Source: Asticcacaulis taihuensis (GTDB lineage Bacteria > Pseudomonadota > Alphaproteobacteria > Caulobacterales > Caulobacteraceae). From it: DNA of 64,000 nucleotides. A program made the translations under genes and the position numbers. The stretch lies in contig NZ_FMTS01000004.1 in assembly GCF_900100255.1 (NCBI RefSeq), positions 124,001-188,000 of the forward strand, given 5' to 3'. Of this stretch, positions 52,545 to 60,752 are shown one piece after another (the first letter of the stretch is position 1; each line of letters begins with the position of its first letter). The notes under the pieces are model-generated. The model did not search any database and was not told the DNA's origin. It was given only the letters and a program-made list of their open reading frames with translations.

Positions 52545-52747
52545 TCGAACAATTGACCCTGCAATTCAAATTGCCCAAAAACGCCTCCCGCGATCTTGTC
52601 GCCGGGCGATTTCGCGCTGCTCCTCGTCGACGCCGATCTTCACCCGCGCCCGAACTCGAAGACAACCGCAACACATGCCATATGCAAGCTCACACTCGTC
52701 GGCCTGAAAAGCTGAAGTTCGACTCAGCTCTCCATGTCAAGGGATGA
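52545..52747 (+). pseudogene. Remnant of a second hddA 3' end
   Basis: In one frame this stretch reads GDFALLLVDADLHPRP, then TTATHAICKLTLVGLKS and a stop. That matches the hddA C-terminus GGFALFLVDPDRRPRL, TTATPAICKLTLAGLESWTF with an internal deletion and a one-base loss (AGCTGAAGTTCG versus AGCTGGACGTTCG). The 17-mer GCCATATGCAAGCTCAC occurs in both (51360-51376 and 52677-52693). The upstream part CTCGAACAATTG matches hddA CGAGCAATTG. It is not translatable as a functional protein. Confidence 0.82.
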
Positions 52748-52788
52748 AAACATTGAGGCGGCCCTGAAGGGGGCCGCCTCAATGTTTT
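52747..52788. terminator. Perfect 18-bp bidirectional terminator hairpin
   Basis: Arms 52747-52764 and 52771-52788 are exact reverse complements around a six-base loop, with AAAA and TTTT at the outer ends. It ends the hddA remnant on the plus strand and overlaps the stop of the epimerase gene on the minus strand, so it can serve convergent genes. It is homologous to the hairpin after the intact hddA. Confidence 0.88.
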
Positions 52789-53854
52789 AGCCGATATTAC
52801 CGGTTTCCTTGAGCCATTGACCGACTCGCCGGGCCCCTTCTTCGAAATCGACCGTAGGCGCCACACCGAGACCTTCCTTCATCTCAGCAACATCGGCTAC
52901 CGCCCAGCGTACATCGCCATTGCGAAATTTGCCACACACCTCAGGTTCGGGCGCACCATGAATTTGCGCTATGATGCGGGCAGCGTCATGGATAGTCGTC
53001 ACCTTTCCGAAACCAATATCGGCCAAGGTGACAGCGTCATTTCCGAGCGCAGCGACACAGGCAGTGACCACATCATCGATAAAGACGAAATCACGCCCGA
53101 TCTGACCATCCTCATACACCTGGATCGGCTGTTTGGCGTAAGCCTGGCGATGGAAAATATTGATAATGCCGGTGTAAGGATTCAGTGGCGACTGCCCCGG
53201 ACCATAGACATTCTGGAATCGAAGTATGCTGAGAGGAATATCGTACGCTTCGCACCAGCTCGACAGGATATGCTCCTGAGACAGTTTGGTGGCACCATAG
53301 ATACTGGTCGGGTTCGGCAATACCTTGGCACCAGCGTGCGGCAGTGCACGGGCTGTTACACCATCGGGGCCGATGAAATCCCATTGCGCGGCGGACAATT
53401 GCCGATTCGAGCGGCGACCGGGATAGAAAGTCTCGCCGCTTTGCGCCTGCCAGGCCCCTTCCCCATACACCGCGCGGCTTGAAGACAGCAGAATTTTCTT
53501 CGGCCGGTGCCCCGCTCGATAAAGCGCGTCAAGCATTTCCGCCGTGCCGGTGGCATTGACGCTCGCGTGGCGGGCCGACTCCGTTAGCGACTGCGCGGTT
53601 CCTGTTTCCGCTGCGAAATGCACAATTATATCCGGCGTAAATTCAGCAAACAGAGCATCCCAGGCGGCTCGATCGCGCACATCATTGTGCATCAGAACAG
53701 CGCTGTCGGGAAAGGCTGCCGGAGGGCGACCGGAAGGATGAACCTGTTCCAGAAGAGAATCCACTGCCATAATCCTGGCGCCCTGTTCCTCCGCTAGGCG
53801 CCGACCCAACTCACTGCCGATAAACCCGGCCCCCCCGGTAATTAAAACATTCAT
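52787..53854 (-). CDS. NAD-dependent epimerase/dehydratase (extended SDR)
   Basis: A 355-residue nucleotide-sugar epimerase/dehydratase: Rossmann motif GGAGFIG (residues 7-13), Ser-rich LLSSSRAVYG near 125, catalytic Tyr186-x3-Lys190 in YGATK, and the LRFQNVYGPGQ block. It resembles UDP- or dTDP-sugar 4-epimerases/reductases with an insertion of about 40 residues before the Tyr motif (about 130-170). The exact substrate cannot be inferred. ATG 53854 has GAGAG eight bases upstream; the longer frame has no similarity. Confidence 0.87.
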   Translation of the reverse strand: MNVLITGGAGFIGSELGRRLAEEQGARIMAVDSLLEQVHPSGRPPAAFPDSAVLMHNDVRDRAAWDALFAEFTPDIIVHFAAETGTAQSLTESARHASVNATGTAEMLDALYRAGHRPKKILLSSSRAVYGEGAWQAQSGETFYPGRRSNRQLSAAQWDFIGPDGVTARALPHAGAKVLPNPTSIYGATKLSQEHILSSWCEAYDIPLSILRFQNVYGPGQSPLNPYTGIINIFHRQAYAKQPIQVYEDGQIGRDFVFIDDVVTACVAALGNDAVTLADIGFGKVTTIHDAARIIAQIHGAPEPEVCGKFRNGDVRWAVADVAEMKEGLGVAPTVDFEEGARRVGQWLKETGNIG

Positions 53855-54031
53855 AATGCGCTCTCGAATTATATTAAATTTCGAACATCGATTGCCCCAT
53901 GCTCGTAGAAGCGTCAAGTCCGGCCTGGATTCCTTCCGCTCCGAACACTAAAATATTGCCGTATTTTTCTCCATCCGCTTGTTTGTGCAATCGTCTCCTG
54001 ATAGTGTCCAAGCACCTTTTGGAGATCATTT

Positions 54032-54838
54032 ATGGCGCGTAAGGCGGCAATCGTTTTAGGACACAGCCATCTGTCCGCCATTGTCAACTGTCTGGTCGAT
54101 CGCCCGGGAGATCCGGCGCCAGATGATGAATGCATCGAATATTATATCTTTGACACCGTCCGCATGGGCGCCGATTTTCAATTTTCAATACCCGGCTCAT
54201 CCGGCGGACTCATACTGAATCCGGCCATATTCGATATGATACGCTCGAAGGTGCCCGCAGATCGTGATCTTATCTACATTTCGATGTTCGGCGGCAATGC
54301 GCATAACGCCCTGACCCTGCTGGAGCATCCGCGCCCATTCGACTTTATCCTGCCGGAAGCGCCAGATCTTCCGCGCATTGCCGGCGCCGAACTGGTGCCT
54401 GCCGATTATATTGCCGCCTTCTTGCTGCGCCTGGCCTATCGTTACATTCTGAATGCGGAAACGCTGAGAAATGCGACAGACAGACCTGTCTATCATCTGG
54501 AATCACCCCCGCCGATTGGGGACGATAAATTTGTCACTTCGCATCTGGAGCAATATTTTCGGGACCAGACAACCGAAGCAGAGCCCAAGATCGCGCCGCG
54601 CATACTGCGTTACAAGCTTTGGCGGCTCCACTCACGTATCATTCAGGGCGCCAGCGAATCTCGCAACATTACCTTTGTCGCGTCTCCGCCGGAGGCCCAG
54701 GATGATGAAGGCTTTTTACGTCCGGAGGGTTACGGAAATGACTCAACCCATGCCGGCCCCGGCTATGCCGACCTCTGTCTGAGGCAGTTTGAAAAAATGT
54801 TGGGCCTGAGATACAGTGGCTGGAACTGGCTATACTAA
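54032..54838 (+). CDS. SGNH-hydrolase-like protein, unknown function
   Basis: A 268-residue protein. The N-terminal VLGHSHLSAI and C-terminal NDSTHAGPGYADL are in the positions of block I (nucleophile loop) and block V (Asp-x-x-His) of SGNH/GDSL enzymes, and a GGNAHN block in between could be block III. The usual GDS sequence at block I is replaced by GHSH. If active it may add or remove acyl groups on a glycan. GGAG seven bases before the ATG supports the start. The GSCFA gene follows 47 bp downstream. Confidence 0.55.
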   Translation: MARKAAIVLGHSHLSAIVNCLVDRPGDPAPDDECIEYYIFDTVRMGADFQFSIPGSSGGLILNPAIFDMIRSKVPADRDLIYISMFGGNAHNALTLLEHPRPFDFILPEAPDLPRIAGAELVPADYIAAFLLRLAYRYILNAETLRNATDRPVYHLESPPPIGDDKFVTSHLEQYFRDQTTEAEPKIAPRILRYKLWRLHSRIIQGASESRNITFVASPPEAQDDEGFLRPEGYGNDSTHAGPGYADLCLRQFEKMLGLRYSGWNWLY

Positions 54839-54885
54839 AAGACAATATAAAGTCGACACAAATACCGTCGCATAAGGACCTTCTT

Positions 54886-55965
54886 ATGAAATCGCCTTAT
54901 CATGTGCTGCCAGTCTACACCCGCTGGAATAGAGTCGTCGCCGGAGTGGCCATTGAGGCTATGGATCCGGTCGTGCATTTCCCCTGGCAAGTCACACCTG
55001 AGCAGAAAGTTGCGACCGCGGGGTCGTGCTTTGCCCAGCACATTGCCCGGCACCTGAGAAAGGCCGGGTTCAACTATTATGTTGTCGAAGACGGCCACCC
55101 TATCGGCACTCCCGAGGAAAAGGCCGACTTCAACTATGGCACCTTCTCAGGGCGCTACGGCAATCTCTATACGACGCGCCAACTGGTTCAATTATTCCAG
55201 CGTGCCTTCGGTTTATTTACGCCGCAAGAAGGTCCCTGGGAAACCAAAGAAGGGCGTATTGTTGACCCGTTCCGTCCCAATATTCAGCCCCACGGCTTTT
55301 TCAGTGCCAAGGAGATGGAGGCGGACCGCGAGCAGCATCTGAGCGCAGTCAAAACCATGTTCGAGACGCTGGATGTGTTTGTCTTCACCTTGGGACTAAC
55401 AGAGGCCTGGCGCTCACGAACAGATGGCGCGGTCTTTCCGATCTGTCCGGGCGTTGCCGGCGGCACTTTCGATCCGGACAAATATGAGTTCGTCAATTTC
55501 AGCGTCATGGATGCGATCAATGATCTGAAGACTTTTTTTGCCATGCTTCGCGATATTAGTCCCGAAGCGAAGATCATCCTGACTGTTTCGCCGGTGCCGC
55601 TCATGGCAACGGCCCGGGACGAGCATGTCCTGGTTTCGACCACCTATTCTAAATCAGCTTTACGCGCCGCCGTGGGTGAAGTCGTAGACGAATATGATCA
55701 TGTTGCCTATTTCCCATCGTTCGAAATCATTACGGGCAGCTATACACGTGGCCGTTATTTTGCCGAGGATCTGCGCAGCGTGACCGAAGAAGGCGTAGAA
55801 CATGTCATGGGCCTGTTCCTGAAGCATGTCGCGAATGTCAGCCCGGAGGCGTCCGGCAAGGTTGCCGTCAAGCCCGCTCAGCCGGATAATTTCCTCTCGG
55901 CCATGCAGAATATTGTCCAGACTACTTGTGATGAAGAATTGATCGAGGCGTCATTAAAAAGCTAG
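54886..55965 (+). CDS. GSCFA domain protein
   Basis: A 359-residue protein with the motif that names the GSCFA family (TAGSCFAQHIARHL, near residue 46) and the later blocks VFTLGLTEAW and LTVSPVPLMAT. The family is regarded as SGNH-like and is found in polysaccharide loci, but its reaction is not established. AAGGA precedes the ATG by seven bases. With the SGNH-like gene upstream and the methyltransferase gene downstream it forms a plus-strand group likely to modify glycans. Confidence 0.85.
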   Translation: MKSPYHVLPVYTRWNRVVAGVAIEAMDPVVHFPWQVTPEQKVATAGSCFAQHIARHLRKAGFNYYVVEDGHPIGTPEEKADFNYGTFSGRYGNLYTTRQLVQLFQRAFGLFTPQEGPWETKEGRIVDPFRPNIQPHGFFSAKEMEADREQHLSAVKTMFETLDVFVFTLGLTEAWRSRTDGAVFPICPGVAGGTFDPDKYEFVNFSVMDAINDLKTFFAMLRDISPEAKIILTVSPVPLMATARDEHVLVSTTYSKSALRAAVGEVVDEYDHVAYFPSFEIITGSYTRGRYFAEDLRSVTEEGVEHVMGLFLKHVANVSPEASGKVAVKPAQPDNFLSAMQNIVQTTCDEELIEASLKS

Positions 55966-56000
55966 TTTTTGAGTAAATTTAATATCTATAGGGGGAAGAG

Positions 56001-56762
56001 ATGTTTGATTTAAAAGCGTACATGAGTGAATTGGATGCTAATGGAATTCACTTTCTGAACGAGATGCTGACACAATATATTGCCGGTAAAATTATTAAGC
56101 CGGGCAATACTGTATATGACCTGGGCGCCAACATAGGATTCCACACGCGATACTTTGCAAGTCTCACCGGCAATGCGGGCATGGTTCACGCCTTCGAGCC
56201 CAATTTTGAACTTTGGGCTAATTTGATGGCCCTCCCCGGCGTTCGTCTATGGCCGCTTGCTATAGGTGACCGCACGTCTGTAGAAAATTTTTTCCTTCCC
56301 ATTGGTCTGGATCAGGTTGGATCATTAGTAGATGCGCGCGATTTCCTGGGCGATGTGCCGGTGAAAATCCTCAGCGTATCGCAAGTCAGAATCGATGATC
56401 TGAAGGAAGTCATCGGTGTACCGGTGAGTTTTGTTAAGATCGATGTCGAGCGTCGTGAATACTTCGCGCTCAATGGCATGCTGGAGACCCTTAAAAATTA
56501 CGAACCGGTTTTGATTTTCGAAAATAATACGGCCGATACCCAACACCTGCTTGAAGGGATTGGCTATACTGTTGAAGCGATGTTATCAGATTTTCAGGAT
56601 GTGCGCTCTCTGCCCAACGTCATCGCCTTCCCAAATCGTATGGCAAAAACAATCCGGGAAATACTCCCGTCCGACACGGATATCGTACCCATCGCCGAGA
56701 AAATTGAAGCCATGCTTGCGGCAAACCTTCCCGGCTATCAGGCAAAACTCATTCAAGCCTGA
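56001..56762 (+). CDS. FkbM-family SAM-dependent methyltransferase
   Basis: A 253-residue class I methyltransferase with SAM motif I VYDLGANIGFHTRYFAS (near 38), HAFEPN (motif II acidic residue) and the FkbM block FVKIDVERREYFALNGM. FkbM enzymes usually O-methylate sugars or polyketides, so it probably methylates the cluster's polysaccharide. The ribosome site GGGGGAAGAG lies next to the ATG. It converges on the large glycosyltransferase gene four bases away. Confidence 0.87.
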   Translation: MFDLKAYMSELDANGIHFLNEMLTQYIAGKIIKPGNTVYDLGANIGFHTRYFASLTGNAGMVHAFEPNFELWANLMALPGVRLWPLAIGDRTSVENFFLPIGLDQVGSLVDARDFLGDVPVKILSVSQVRIDDLKEVIGVPVSFVKIDVERREYFALNGMLETLKNYEPVLIFENNTADTQHLLEGIGYTVEAMLSDFQDVRSLPNVIAFPNRMAKTIREILPSDTDIVPIAEKIEAMLAANLPGYQAKLIQA

Positions 56763-56765
56763 GCC

Positions 56766-58856
56766 TTAGGGTCGATTCAAAACAGCTTCCAAGGCAGCCA
56801 CAACCGCATCCAAACCATTGCCGTCGCGGACACGGTTCAACCCATTGTCTGCTAAACGCAACCACTCGGTTTCGGGTCCGTTGTAAAGCGAGACGATGCT
56901 CTCGGCAAGATCAACGGGGGTTTCAGCGACCAACAGATCGCGGCCCTTCACAAAGCCCATGCCTTCAGCTGCAATCGGGCTGGCGATAACCGGTACGCCG
57001 TGGGCCATTGCCGTAACGACCTTGCCCTTAGCGCCGGCGCCGTATCTCAACGGCGCCACGAAAACGCGTGTGCGTTCAAACCAGGGGGCAAGGTCATCCA
57101 CCCGGCCCGTGACGATCACCCGGTCAGAGGCTTTTTCGAGCAGTGCTTGCGGTGGATTCGCCCCCACAATCAGCAATCGCGCCTGAGGACAGGCCTCGGC
57201 GACCGATGGCCAGATGCCATCAATCAGCCACAAGGCGGCATCGACATTGGGCGGATGATTATAACCGCCGAGGAACATTACGTCTTGCCGCTCCGTGAAT
57301 GATGACTGACGGCCAACGAGCGTGTGAATCAAAGGCATAACCTCGACCCGAGCCATCGGCACCATCTGACTCAGCAGGTCCCGCTCCATGTGGGAATGGA
57401 CGAAGGTGGTGTCTACACGCGAGGTTATCCCCAGTTCTACCTCCTTCATCCGCCCGGCTTCAGCCAGAAGCTCACGCCGCCCTTCTACCTCCGCCTGACG
57501 CTCCAGCCGCAGGAAATGCAGGTCGGCATTGAGATAGATGAGACGCGCCTGAGGAACATAGGTCTTGACCAGGTCCAGTGCACGCTTGGCGGTTTCCGGG
57601 CGAATGAGGTGCACCACTGATAAATAGGGCCCATAGCGCGTCAGGAGCGTGGTCAAAGAATTTTCGTAAGGCGCATACAGACATTCAACACCGATGCGCT
57701 GCAATTCCGTGGTCGCCTGTGGATCGTAGAGGAAGTTATCCTCAGGCACGAAGAGCACATGATACCCAAGGGCTATATAGGCTCTGATCAGCGCGACTGT
57801 TGCTGCCGAACCCGCATCCTGATCCGGCGTGGGATTCACCGTGTCGATAACGAGAACACGCTTCTTCGTGTCGCGATCTCGTTCCAGCCACGGATCAACC
57901 CCGTTTTTGCGATGGCTGGCCAGGGTGGGCGCCCAACGGTGCCGGAACTTTTGACTGTTCTGCACCTGGTACGCCTTAGCGCCAGAGGTCAAATCGGTGC
58001 CCGAGGTCATGCCTTCATAATGTATGACCCGGGCCAGCGGCTGCATCCATGTGCTGCGTCCCCCCTGGCGCAAACGGAAGGCAATGTCGGTATCCTCGTA
58101 ATAAGCCGGCGTGTAGAGCGAATCAAAACCACCCAGAACACGCCAATCGTCGATCGGCAGAGCGATGGCACAACCGGAGACATAATCGACACGGCGCGCA
58201 TGACAATAACGCGGCCGGTTCGGATCGTCATCGCGCCCGTAGTTCCAGGCCGATCCATCCAGCCAGACGATGCCTCCGGCTTCCTGCAGCGAACCATCCG
58301 GATAAAAGAGCTTGGCGCCAATGAGACCGGCATCCGTGAACAAGGTAAAGCTTTCGAGCATTGCGTCGAGCCAGCCCGGTACAACGCGCGTGTCATTATT
58401 CAGCAGAACTATATATGGCGCGGTGACCTCAGAGGCCGTCAGATTGCAGTTGCGAATGAATCCGCCATTGGTCTCGTGACGTATATAGCGGATGTGGTGG
58501 AGACCTGCCAACCAGCGGGCCGAGCCGTCCGGCGAAGCATCGTCGCCAATCAGCACCTCGACATCGCCACGCACAATATCCGGAACCAGAGAATGCAGGC
58601 AATTGAGCGTATAGCCAAGCTGTCCGTATACGGGGATCACAATGCTTGCGCGTGGCGCAAGTCCGGATGGACGGCTCGCCGTCAGTCGGTTGATTTCGTC
58701 TACCGCGCCAGAAAAGTCGGGACGGCTCGACAAAAGCCGAAAAGTTTTGAGAAAGGCCTCGCCACGTTTAGCCTCCGCCACAACCAGATCATCGGGGCGA
58801 TGATCATAGGGACTGGGCGATGACGATCGGGAGGGCACCTTCGCTGGCCATGGCAC
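56766..58856 (-). CDS. Two-domain glycosyltransferase (GT2 plus GT4), probably the C-terminal part of a larger split protein
   Basis: A frame of 696 residues from a GTG at 58856. The N-terminal GT2 domain has SIVIPVYGQLGYTLNCLHSL, GDDASPDGS and NNDTRVVPGWLDAML (DxD-like). The C-terminal GT4 domain has VMFLGGYNHPPNVDA and RYGAGAKGKVVTAMAHGVPVIAS. No good ribosome site precedes the GTG, and the frame stays open upstream into the end of the preceding gene through ten A (plus-strand T run 58895-58904). One added A would fuse it to the 58883-60739 frame, whose repeat domain is typical of the N-terminus of such transferases. It may therefore be made only, or mainly, as a fusion. Confidence 0.82.
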   Translation of the reverse strand: MPWPAKVPSRSSSPSPYDHRPDDLVVAEAKRGEAFLKTFRLLSSRPDFSGAVDEINRLTASRPSGLAPRASIVIPVYGQLGYTLNCLHSLVPDIVRGDVEVLIGDDASPDGSARWLAGLHHIRYIRHETNGGFIRNCNLTASEVTAPYIVLLNNDTRVVPGWLDAMLESFTLFTDAGLIGAKLFYPDGSLQEAGGIVWLDGSAWNYGRDDDPNRPRYCHARRVDYVSGCAIALPIDDWRVLGGFDSLYTPAYYEDTDIAFRLRQGGRSTWMQPLARVIHYEGMTSGTDLTSGAKAYQVQNSQKFRHRWAPTLASHRKNGVDPWLERDRDTKKRVLVIDTVNPTPDQDAGSAATVALIRAYIALGYHVLFVPEDNFLYDPQATTELQRIGVECLYAPYENSLTTLLTRYGPYLSVVHLIRPETAKRALDLVKTYVPQARLIYLNADLHFLRLERQAEVEGRRELLAEAGRMKEVELGITSRVDTTFVHSHMERDLLSQMVPMARVEVMPLIHTLVGRQSSFTERQDVMFLGGYNHPPNVDAALWLIDGIWPSVAEACPQARLLIVGANPPQALLEKASDRVIVTGRVDDLAPWFERTRVFVAPLRYGAGAKGKVVTAMAHGVPVIASPIAAEGMGFVKGRDLLVAETPVDLAESIVSLYNGPETEWLRLADNGLNRVRDGNGLDAVVAALEAVLNRP

Positions 58857-58882
58857 CTTGGCCCGATCATCAATGGATATAC

Positions 58883-60739
58883 TCAGTTGGTCACTTTTTT
58901 TTTTGACGGATCGGAGGGTTCCGACCGGCGGCCCTCGGCCTGCCCATATTTCAGGAAATGCTGATATGGATTAACACCGGCCTGACGCACATCTTCATTG
59001 GCTTCCACGTAAAAACGCGTACTGAAGCCACGTATCGGATCAAGTTGACGTTCAGCCCCGAAGAGCACGTAATGTCGCACAGGATCTGTGCGTGGAGTTC
59101 CCGTAAAGGGGGCCTGCTTCAAGTAATAATCAATGTCGAATTCGGCGGCACGCAGATGGCGCATTTCCGAAAACTTTTTAAGCGCGCTTTTGAGGCCACG
59201 ATGGCGGGCATAGCGCAAGGTCCACGCCAAGTCACCCGTCATCGCCACGACGCCACGGGCTGCATGAACACTATGACCCTTGTCCAATTTTTCACGAAGC
59301 GGCTTGATGGTGGAGTTGGCTTCGATGCGAATATTCTTGATCAGGGCCGATGCAACACGCGGATCGGTATCCGTCAATGGCCGCGCCGTCGCGAAAGTCA
59401 GGCGAACCGTGGCCTTACGGCGCGCCATACGGATCGGCACGCGCACTTCGACCAGTTCCTCCGCAGGCACGTCCAGTTGACGGGCTGCCTCTCCTTCTAT
59501 TTCCACACGCACGGACTGGTCCTTCGTCGGTGACCAGAGGTTGAACGAGACCTGTGCCAGGGTGCTGGTTATGAAACTCAGACTGACTTCGCGTTCGCAC
59601 CACCCATCCTGCCAGACACCGTTACGGGTCAGTTCTCGCGAAATGAAGGTGCCATCGGCCCGCGTGGGTGCGTCAATACGATCCGTGGAATCACGCTTTT
59701 GGTAAATCAGATTGATAAGCGGATTGGAATGCCGGGTCAGTTCATGCGTCTTGCAATAGGTTGCGGTGTCGAAGGCAGGATGCGGATTTAGGCCACGTGC
59801 GCAGCCCTCCCACATGTAGTGCCACAAGGGGTTTTCTATCGTTCGCGCCGCATTAGGGATCTGAGACAGATAGAAGCGCGTCGAAAACAGACCCGACGGA
59901 TCACGACGCTCACGGCAGCCATAGTGCAGGTAGTGGCCTAGCGGATTCACGCCAGCTTCAGCTACGTCTGCGTAGCGATCAAGATAATACTGGCTATCGA
60001 ACAAGGGATTAGGGAAACGGCCCTTTTTCCAGCCATCAATCAGATAGTCCGCCAAGGTATTGCCGCCCTGTTCGCCCACCTCCGGATACTGGTCCTTATA
60101 GAACCAGGTGTCGAAGAGAGCGTTGGGCATATGGTTGGCGGCATGATCTCGCCACACGAATTCCGTGAGTGAATCGAGACCGGGAACGGACGGCAGTCCG
60201 TACATCGACTTGTACCAGCGGACATCGAATAACTCATTTGGACAATTGTCCGTACGACGGCCTGAAGTCAGGTAGTGGATGAATGGCGGTACTTGTTCGA
60301 ACTGAAAATAGCCATAGGACTGGCGATACCAGCGCGGATTAAACAGCGGCGTGCAACTATAATCCGCATGCACGCCTTTACGCAGAAAGTGCAGGTATAA
60401 GGGCAGCCCGCTACGATCGGCTTCAGCTACATTCTTGGCATAATAGACCGCATCGAACAGAGGGTGCGGCGACAAACCGGCCGCCAAACCACCACTCATG
60501 AAATGTTCCAGAGGCGTGCGCGCATTATTCACCGGCAGATTGTGCGCTTCAGAATAGTAGGCCCCAACGAACAAGGGATTGGGCTCACACCCCGCCGCGG
60601 CCCCTTCTTCAAGATAATGCCGCACGGCATCGATGGTGGCCGGCAAATTGTAACGGCGGCAATAGCCGGTTTCGTCAAAAACTTCAGCAGCCTGAGCCAG
60701 TTGTGAACGAAGGGTCTGAAGACGGTCTTGCAATGACAT
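58883..60739 (-). CDS. Repeat-domain protein associated with large glycosyltransferases
   Basis: A 618-residue protein with no GT core. Residues about 20-345 contain about seven imperfect repeats of 45-50 residues of the pattern NPLFD-x-x-YY ... DV-x-x-x-G-x-NPL-x-HYL-x-x-G-x-x-x-x-R. A beta-rich segment (about 365-480) follows, and two more repeats end the protein (VRHYVLFGAERQLDP, YQHFLKYGQAEGRR). In many alphaproteobacteria such repeats stand directly before GT2/GT4 domains in one chain. Here the frame stops just after an A10 tract and the GT domains follow in the next frame. It starts with ATG at 60739. Confidence 0.78.
   Translation of the reverse strand: MSLQDRLQTLRSQLAQAAEVFDETGYCRRYNLPATIDAVRHYLEEGAAAGCEPNPLFVGAYYSEAHNLPVNNARTPLEHFMSGGLAAGLSPHPLFDAVYYAKNVAEADRSGLPLYLHFLRKGVHADYSCTPLFNPRWYRQSYGYFQFEQVPPFIHYLTSGRRTDNCPNELFDVRWYKSMYGLPSVPGLDSLTEFVWRDHAANHMPNALFDTWFYKDQYPEVGEQGGNTLADYLIDGWKKGRFPNPLFDSQYYLDRYADVAEAGVNPLGHYLHYGCRERRDPSGLFSTRFYLSQIPNAARTIENPLWHYMWEGCARGLNPHPAFDTATYCKTHELTRHSNPLINLIYQKRDSTDRIDAPTRADGTFISRELTRNGVWQDGWCEREVSLSFITSTLAQVSFNLWSPTKDQSVRVEIEGEAARQLDVPAEELVEVRVPIRMARRKATVRLTFATARPLTDTDPRVASALIKNIRIEANSTIKPLREKLDKGHSVHAARGVVAMTGDLAWTLRYARHRGLKSALKKFSEMRHLRAAEFDIDYYLKQAPFTGTPRTDPVRHYVLFGAERQLDPIRGFSTRFYVEANEDVRQAGVNPYQHFLKYGQAEGRRSEPSDPSKKKVTN
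58895..58904 (-). repeat. A10 homopolymer at the junction of two glycosyltransferase frames
   Basis: Ten A on the coding (minus) strand encode Lys-Lys-Lys near the end of the repeat-domain protein. Reading one extra A, or slipping back one base, continues into the GT2/GT4 frame without a stop. Tracts of this length are prone to slippage by polymerases. Confidence 0.9.
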
Positions 60740-60752
60740 ATGAGTGCGCCGT

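Noticed and set aside
57759-58823. 354-codon plus-strand frame opposite the GT2/GT4 gene
   Set aside because: Shadow of the glycosyltransferase frame.
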